Assembly (NCBI GenBank): GCA_910584835.1
Contig: CAJUEG010000096.1
Coordinates: 1-8,651 of the forward strand
From: an uncultured Oscillospiraceae bacterium
Lineage (GTDB): Bacteria > Bacillota > Clostridia > Oscillospirales > Oscillospiraceae
Reading direction: 5' to 3'
Length of the DNA: 8,651 nucleotides
Position 1 is the first letter of the stretch. Every line of letters starts with the position of its first letter. This document shows, in pieces, positions 4,126 through 8,651 of the stretch. The position numbers and the translations under genes are program-made. The notes below the pieces were generated by a model, which saw nothing but the letters and a program-made list of their open reading frames with translations, did no database searches and was not told where the DNA came from.

Positions 4126-5616
4126 ATGATTGACAACGCCATTTCCAAGCTGGTTTCCTACGCATTGCAGACCGGCCTCATCCAGCCCTGCGAGAGGGAC
4201 TGGGCGGTGAACACCATCCTGGACGCCCTGAAGCTGGACGGCTATGCCGGCCCCGGCGCGGACCGGGGACAGGTGGAGCTGGCCCCGGTGCTGGAGGAGC
4301 TGCTGGACGACGCCCACGCCCGGGGCGTGCTGGCGGAAAGCTCCGTGGTTTACCGGGACCTGTTCGACACCGAGATCATGGGCCGCCTCACCCCACGCCC
4401 GGCCCAGGTCATTGAGAAATTCCAGGCCCTGTACCGGGAGGACCCGAAAAAAGCCACCGACTGGTACTACAAATTCAGTCAGGACACCAACTACATCCGC
4501 CGTGACCGCATCGCCAAGGACATCCAGTGGAAAGCGCCCACTCCCTACGGCGAGCTGGACGTGACCATCAACCTGTCCAAGCCGGAAAAGGACCCCAAGG
4601 CCATTGCGGCGGCCAAAAACCTCCCCGCCTCCGCCTACCCCCGGTGCCAGCTGTGCGCCGAGAACGAGGGCTACGCCGGCCGGGTGAACCACCCCGCCCG
4701 GCAGAACCACCGCATCGTGCCCATCACCATCAACGGCTCCCCCTGGTTTTTGCAGTACTCCCCCTATGTGTACTACAACGAGCACTGCATCTGCTTCAAC
4801 AGCCGGCACGTCCCCATGAAGATCGACCGGGCCTGCTTCTCCAAGCTGCTGGACTTTGTGGGCCAGTTCCCCCACTATTTTGTGGGCTCCAACGCCGACC
4901 TGCCCATCGTGGGCGGCTCCATCCTGGCCCACGACCACTTCCAGGGCGGGCGGTACGAGTTCGCCATGGCCAAGGCCCAGGTGGAGACCCCCTTTGCCTT
5001 CCCCGGATTTGAGGATGTGGAGGCAGGCATCGTGAAGTGGCCCATGTCGGTGGTGCGCATTTCCTCCGAGAGGCCGGAGCGCCTGGTGGAGCTGGCGGAC
5101 AAGATTTTGACCGCCTGGCGGGGCTACACCGACCGGGAGGCGTTCATCTTTGCCGAGACCGATGGCGAGCCCCACAGCACCATCACCCCCATCGCCCGGA
5201 AGCGGGGGGCGAAATTCGAGCTGGACCTGGTGCTGCGCAACAACATCACCACCCGGGAGCACCCCCTGGGGGTGTACCACCCCCACGCGGAGCTCCACCA
5301 CATCAAAAAGGAGAACATCGGCCTCATCGAGGTGATGGGGCTGGCGGTGCTCCCGGCCCGGCTCAAGGAGGAGCTGGCCGCTGTGGCGGACGGCCTGGCC
5401 CAGGGCGCGGACCTGCGGGCCAACGCGCTGACGGAAAAGCACGCCGCCTGGGCGGAGGGCTTCGCCAAAAACTGCGAGATCACCCCGGACAACGCCTTGG
5501 ACATCGTGAAGGCGGAGACGGGCAAGGTGTTCGCCCAGGTGCTGGAGCACTGCGGCGTGTACGCCCGCACTCCCCAGGGGAAGGAGCGTTTCCTGAAATT
5601 CCTGGCGTCCATTTGA
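4126..5616 (+). CDS. galT: Galactose-1-phosphate uridylyltransferase, class II
   Basis: It exchanges UMP between UDP-glucose and galactose-1-phosphate, giving UDP-galactose and glucose-1-phosphate, via a uridylyl-histidine intermediate. At 496 residues it fits the long class II form of Firmicutes rather than the ~350-residue class I form. The active-site segment reads GGSILAHDHFQGGRYEF, with His269, His271 and Gln273 in the HxHxQ arrangement. A CQLC pair (Cys174, Cys177) lies in the N-terminal half, and DTNYIRRDRIAKD and LVLRNNITTREHPLG are class II-type blocks. The ATG at 4126 follows GGGAGGAT (4113-4120); an earlier in-frame ATG at 4096 would overlap galK and lacks such a site. It is the last gene of galK-galT. 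The UDP-glucose 4-epimerase needed to complete the cycle is not here. Confidence 0.96.
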   Translation: MIDNAISKLVSYALQTGLIQPCERDWAVNTILDALKLDGYAGPGADRGQVELAPVLEELLDDAHARGVLAESSVVYRDLFDTEIMGRLTPRPAQVIEKFQALYREDPKKATDWYYKFSQDTNYIRRDRIAKDIQWKAPTPYGELDVTINLSKPEKDPKAIAAAKNLPASAYPRCQLCAENEGYAGRVNHPARQNHRIVPITINGSPWFLQYSPYVYYNEHCICFNSRHVPMKIDRACFSKLLDFVGQFPHYFVGSNADLPIVGGSILAHDHFQGGRYEFAMAKAQVETPFAFPGFEDVEAGIVKWPMSVVRISSERPERLVELADKILTAWRGYTDREAFIFAETDGEPHSTITPIARKRGAKFELDLVLRNNITTREHPLGVYHPHAELHHIKKENIGLIEVMGLAVLPARLKEELAAVADGLAQGADLRANALTEKHAAWAEGFAKNCEITPDNALDIVKAETGKVFAQVLEHCGVYARTPQGKERFLKFLASI

Positions 5617-5625
5617 TTTGAGGGC

Positions 5626-5662
5626 AAAAAGGAGCGGGCCGGATTTCCGGCCCGCTCCTTTT
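5626..5662. terminator. Bidirectional terminator between galT and the nucleotidyltransferase gene
   Basis: A perfect 12-bp stem GGAGCGGGCCGG/CCGGCCCGCTCC (5631-5642 with 5647-5658) with a 4-nt loop is flanked by AAAAA on the left and TTTT on the right. It therefore works for galT on the plus strand and for the convergent gene ending at 5670 on the minus strand. Confidence 0.93.
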
Positions 5663-5669
5663 GCTTCGC

Positions 5670-6581
5670 TCAGTCCCACAGGCTGTCCGGGTAGCGCCCC
5701 TCCGCCGTCATCCGGGCGATGGCGGCGGACACCGCGGGCTTGTCCTCCTGGTAGGTGACGCCGAACCACTTGTCCCCGGAGGACAGGGCGCGCACGGCGG
5801 CCTTTCCCTCCCCGATGAGCTGCCCCACCAGGGTGGGGAGCAGATACTCCCCCTTCATGGGATTTGACTCCAGCGTCTTGTCCAAAAAGTCCGGGAAGCG
5901 CTCCTCCGCCCAGTCCAGCAGCGAGGGGTTGAACCCCCAAAAGTTCATGGACACCATGGTATCCCCGGGCAGCCCGGTCCACGTCACCCCGCCGTCCTCG
6001 GTGAACCGGGGGGGCGGGCCCTTCTCGATATGGGTGCGCTCCACAATGCCGGTGAGCAGGCCGTCCGCCCCCACCTGGCACACCCCCCGGGCCACGTGGC
6101 CGTAGTCGGTGACGGTGTTCTCCAGGCGGTAGGCCACCATGGCGTACTCCTCCCCCTCGGGGTGGGCCAGCAGATAGTCGTAAATCACCCGGAACGCCGA
6201 GGGGCCGTAGTAGTCGTCGGCGTTGATGATGGCGAAGGGGCCGTCCAGGAAGGGCCGGGCCGCCAGCGCCGCCTGGGCGGTGCCCCAGGGCTTGACGCGG
6301 CCCTCCGGCACGGCATACCCCTCCGGCAGGGCGTCCATGCGCTGGAACGCGTAATGTACGTTCATGCGGCGTTCAATGCGGGAGCCGATGCGCGCCTTGA
6401 AATCCGCCTCGATCTCGTCCTTGATGACAAACACCACTGTCTCAAACCCGGCCCGCCGGGCGTCGTAAATGGAGTAATCCAAAATCACCTGCCCGTGGCC
6501 GCCCACGGGGTCCATCTGCTTCAGCCCGCCGTAGCGGCTGCCCATGCCCGCAGCCATAATGACCAGCACCGGCTTTTTCAT
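5670..6581 (-). CDS. Sugar-phosphate nucleotidyltransferase-like protein (NDP-sugar pyrophosphorylase fold)
   Basis: Members of this fold join a sugar-1-phosphate and an NTP to make an NDP-sugar and pyrophosphate. The 303-residue protein opens with MKKPVLVIMAAGMGSRYGGLKQ, a form of the nucleotide-binding GxGxR loop with a downstream Lys (residues 11-22). It has PWGTAQA (98-104) at the usual base/sugar contact site, and INADDYYG (119-126), whose Asp pair should hold the metal. There is no left-handed beta-helix acyltransferase domain, so it is a stand-alone transferase. The ATG is preceded by AAAAGGAGGT (6589-6598), 7 nt away. It lies 36 nt after the antiporter gene on the same strand and convergent to galT. 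The sugar and nucleotide cannot be read from sequence. UTP with glucose-1-P or galactose-1-P would fit the neighbours but is only inference. Confidence 0.85.
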   Translation of the reverse strand: MKKPVLVIMAAGMGSRYGGLKQMDPVGGHGQVILDYSIYDARRAGFETVVFVIKDEIEADFKARIGSRIERRMNVHYAFQRMDALPEGYAVPEGRVKPWGTAQAALAARPFLDGPFAIINADDYYGPSAFRVIYDYLLAHPEGEEYAMVAYRLENTVTDYGHVARGVCQVGADGLLTGIVERTHIEKGPPPRFTEDGGVTWTGLPGDTMVSMNFWGFNPSLLDWAEERFPDFLDKTLESNPMKGEYLLPTLVGQLIGEGKAAVRALSSGDKWFGVTYQEDKPAVSAAIARMTAEGRYPDSLWD

Positions 6582-6617
6582 GGGGTGTACCTCCTTTTGG
6601 GGCCGGAAAGCCCCCGG

Positions 6618-7589
6618 TCAAATGGTGAATTGAATGGCGCAGAACGCCGCGTAAATGAGCAGCAGCGCCACCCCTTGGAACCGGCTGAGCTTCCCCCGCT
6701 TGAGGGCCGGGAGGGTGAGGAAGGCCATGACGGCCAGCATCACCGGGATATCCAGCACCAGCGAGGCGTTATGCCCCGCGATGGTGGAGCTGCGCGGGAT
6801 GGAGAAGGGGGCCAGGGTCACCGACACGCCGGACACCAGCACCAGGTTAAACAGGTTGGCCCCGATCACATTGCCCAGGGACAGCGCCCCGTGCCCCTTG
6901 ATGAGGGAGGTGACGGCGGTGACCAGCTCGGGCAGCGACGTGCCCAGGGCCACAAAGGTGAGGGCGATCACCGACTCGGGCACGCCCATCGCCTTGGCGA
7001 TGAGGGTGCCGTTGTCCACCAGCAGGTCCGCCCCCACGGCGATGAGGACCGCCCCGGCGATGAGCAGCACCACATCCTTGAGCATGGAATTCCCCTCCCC
7101 CTCCGGCTGGGCGGCGGGGCGGGCGGAGCCCGCGGAGTGGGATTTCATCTGGGCCACGGTGGCGGCCATGTACGCCGCGAACATGGCCAGCAGGATGACG
7201 CCGGAGATCCGGGTGAATTCCCCCGTGGTGTAGGCGATGCCGGCGTAGATGGCGGCGGCGGTGAAAAAGAAGGCCACCGGCAGGCGCAGGGACTTGGGGT
7301 CCACCTTGCCGGGGCGGACGGCCACCGTGATGGCGGCGATCAGGGCAGTATTGCAGATGACGGAACCGATGGCGTTGCCATAGGCGATCTCGCCGTGGCC
7401 GCTGAGGGCGGAGGTGGTGGACACCATCACCTCGGGCAGGGTGGTGCCGATGGACACCACCGTGGCCCCGATGAGCAGCTCGGGCAGGCCAAACCGGCGG
7501 GCAATGCCGGTGGCGCCGTCCACGAACCAGTCCCCTCCCTTGATGAGGAAAACCAGCCCCACGGCGAACAACAAAACCGGGACAAGCAT
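6618..7589 (-). CDS. CaCA-family calcium/sodium (cation/proton) antiporter
   Basis: This is a YrbG-like integral membrane exchanger, expected to move Ca2+ (or Na+) against Na+/H+ or K+ across the cytoplasmic membrane. It has 323 residues and about ten hydrophobic segments, in two homologous halves. The two alpha repeats are clear: GTTLPEVMVSTTSALSGHG followed by GNAIGSVICN (residues 48-80), and GTSLPELVTAVTSLIKGHG followed by GNVIGANLFN (216-248). Each has the ion-binding Glu (53 and 221) and the GN motif. A polar linker with many Ala, Ser, Pro and Glu (about 148-170) separates the halves. The ribosome site GGGAGG (7597-7602) lies 7 nt before the ATG. It is between asnS and the nucleotidyltransferase gene on one strand. 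The ion specificity is not resolved. Confidence 0.93.
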   Translation of the reverse strand: MLVPVLLFAVGLVFLIKGGDWFVDGATGIARRFGLPELLIGATVVSIGTTLPEVMVSTTSALSGHGEIAYGNAIGSVICNTALIAAITVAVRPGKVDPKSLRLPVAFFFTAAAIYAGIAYTTGEFTRISGVILLAMFAAYMAATVAQMKSHSAGSARPAAQPEGEGNSMLKDVVLLIAGAVLIAVGADLLVDNGTLIAKAMGVPESVIALTFVALGTSLPELVTAVTSLIKGHGALSLGNVIGANLFNLVLVSGVSVTLAPFSIPRSSTIAGHNASLVLDIPVMLAVMAFLTLPALKRGKLSRFQGVALLLIYAAFCAIQFTI

Positions 7590-7606
7590 GAAATAACCTC
7601 CCAGGG

Positions 7607-7628
7607 CCCCGGCACTCTCCGACCGGGG
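7607..7628 (-). other. Short GC hairpin between asnS and the antiporter gene
   Basis: CCCCGG (7607-7612) and CCGGGG (7623-7628) form a 6-bp stem with a 10-nt loop in the 63-nt gap. No U-tract follows on the minus strand, so it is not a convincing terminator, and transcription from asnS may continue into the antiporter gene. Confidence 0.4.
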
Positions 7629-7652
7629 TCAGGCTCATATGTGAAGGGGCGA

Positions 7653-8651
7653 TCAGAACTCCGCGTTGCCCACGGTGCGGGGATGGAGCTCCACGTCGCG
7701 GATGTTGGAGATGCCGGTGAGGTACATCACCATCCGCTCGAAGCCCAGGCCGAAGCCGGCGTGGCGGCAGGAGCCGTAGCGGCGCAGGTCCAGATACCAC
7801 CAGTAGTCCTCGGGGTTCAGCCCCAGCTCCGCCATGCGCTTTTCCAGTACGCCGATGCGCTCCTCGCGCTGGCTCCCGCCGATGATCTCCCCGATGCCGG
7901 GCACCAGACAGTCGGCCGCGGCCACCGTCTTCCCGTCGTCGTTGAGGCGCATATAGAACGCCTTGATGTCCTTGGGGTAGTCGGTGACAAACACCGGCTT
8001 TTTGAATACCTGCTCGGTGAGGTAGCGCTCATGCTCCGTCTGGAGGTCGCAGCCCCACTCCACCTTGTAGTCGAACTTGTCGTTGTTTTTCTTGAGAATC
8101 TCGATGGCGTCGGTGTAGCTCACCCGGCCGAAGTCGGAGGAGGCCACGTGGCGCAGCCGCTCCGCCAGCCCCTTGTCTACGAAGGAGTTGAAGAAGGCCA
8201 TCTCGTCGGGGCACTTGTCCATCACGTAGTTGATGATATATTTTATCATCGCCTCGGCCACGTCCATGTCGTCCGCCAGATCGGCGAAAGCCATCTCCGG
8301 CTCGATCATCCAGAACTCGGCGGCGTGGCGCTGGGTGTTGGAGTTCTCCGCCCGGAAGGTGGGGCCGAAGGTGTAGACGCTGCCGAAGGCCATGGCGAAG
8401 TTCTCCGCGTTGAGCTGGCCGGACACGGTGAGGTTGGCCCGCTTGCCGAAGAAGTCCTGGGACCAGTCTACGCCGCCGTCCTGGGTGCGGGGCGGATTGT
8501 TCACGTCCAAGGTGGTGACCTGGAACATCTCCCCCGCCCCCTCGCAGTCGCTGGCGGTGATGATGGGGGTGTGGACGTAGACGAAGCCCCGGTCCTGGAA
8601 GAAGCAGTGGATGGCGTGGGCGGCCACGGAGCGCACCCGGAAGGCGGCGGA
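7653..8651 (-). CDS. asnS: Asparaginyl-tRNA synthetase, C-terminal part, cut by window edge
   Basis: It charges tRNA-Asn with asparagine, as a class II aminoacyl-tRNA synthetase of the cytosol. The window holds the last 332 codons and the stop; the N-terminal anticodon-binding OB domain (roughly 130 residues) lies beyond base 8651. The AsnRS-specific run HTPIITASDCEGAGEMF is present. Class II motif 2 appears as FRAENSNTQRHAAEFW, and motif 3 as GFGLGFERM near the C-terminus, which ends PRTVGNAEF. The segment PPRTQDGGVDWSQDFFGK after the motif 1 region is a family-typical insertion. The reading frame is open to the edge, so a GTG at 8634-8636 is internal and not a start. AsnRS is favoured over AspRS by the motif 2 sequence and the lack of the bacterial AspRS insertion domain. 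Confidence 0.96.
   Translation of the reverse strand, partial: SAAFRVRSVAAHAIHCFFQDRGFVYVHTPIITASDCEGAGEMFQVTTLDVNNPPRTQDGGVDWSQDFFGKRANLTVSGQLNAENFAMAFGSVYTFGPTFRAENSNTQRHAAEFWMIEPEMAFADLADDMDVAEAMIKYIINYVMDKCPDEMAFFNSFVDKGLAERLRHVASSDFGRVSYTDAIEILKKNNDKFDYKVEWGCDLQTEHERYLTEQVFKKPVFVTDYPKDIKAFYMRLNDDGKTVAAADCLVPGIGEIIGGSQREERIGVLEKRMAELGLNPEDYWWYLDLRRYGSCRHAGFGLGFERMVMYLTGISNIRDVELHPRTVGNAEF

Noticed and set aside
3808..6081. Very long open frame (757 codons) on the minus strand across galK, galT and the nucleotidyltransferase gene
   Set aside because: It runs antisense to two confident genes and out of frame with a third. Long stop-free antisense frames are expected in GC-rich codon-biased DNA, and the translation is low-complexity Gly/Val/His/Gln with no domain.
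7590..7652. Riboswitch ahead of the antiporter gene
   Set aside because: The gap is only 63 nt and holds one short stem. That is too short for a metal-sensing riboswitch such as yybP-ykoY, and the characteristic conserved loops are absent.

Overview
The window looks like chromosome from a GC-rich member of the Clostridia, probably the Oscillospiraceae (Flavonifractor/Pseudoflavonifractor-like gut bacteria). This is inferred from a CIRCE-controlled groES-groEL operon, NrdR, a class II (Firmicutes-type) GalT, perfect AGGAGG-type ribosome binding sites and strong GC bias at third codon positions. No plasmid, phage, transposase, rRNA, tRNA or CRISPR sequence is visible.

Left part (1-2163, all minus strand). 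In transcription order: nrdR (repressor of ribonucleotide reductase genes) with an extended -10 promoter and its own terminator; then the chaperonin operon with a sigma-A promoter, a perfect CIRCE operator, groES, and the first 221 codons of groEL, cut by the window edge. The operon is unusual in its non-coding parts. A roughly 120-nt imperfect inverted repeat lies in the leader between CIRCE and groES. The 301-nt groES-groEL gap holds a second copy of the last 18 codons of groES, including the stop, separated from the true end by a 125-nt segment that folds into several hairpins, two with GNRA tetraloops on the mRNA strand.

Middle (2179-2684, plus strand). Two small genes lie here: a 51-residue Asn/Gln/Lys-rich, apparently disordered protein whose upstream region also matches a forespore sigma-G-type promoter, and an unrecognised 63-residue protein followed by a clean terminator.

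Galactose block (2719-5662, plus strand). A sigma-A promoter with extended -10 drives galK and galT, 13 nt apart. They phosphorylate galactose and exchange it onto UDP-glucose. No galE or galM is in view. A strong bidirectional terminator separates galT from the convergent gene.

Right part (5670-8651, all minus strand). In transcription order: asnS (5' end outside the window), a CaCA-family cation antiporter, and a sugar-nucleotide pyrophosphorylase-like nucleotidyltransferase. Spacing is short (63 and 36 nt), so they may form one operon. The nucleotidyltransferase could be linked to the convergent Leloir genes by substrate, but this is inference.
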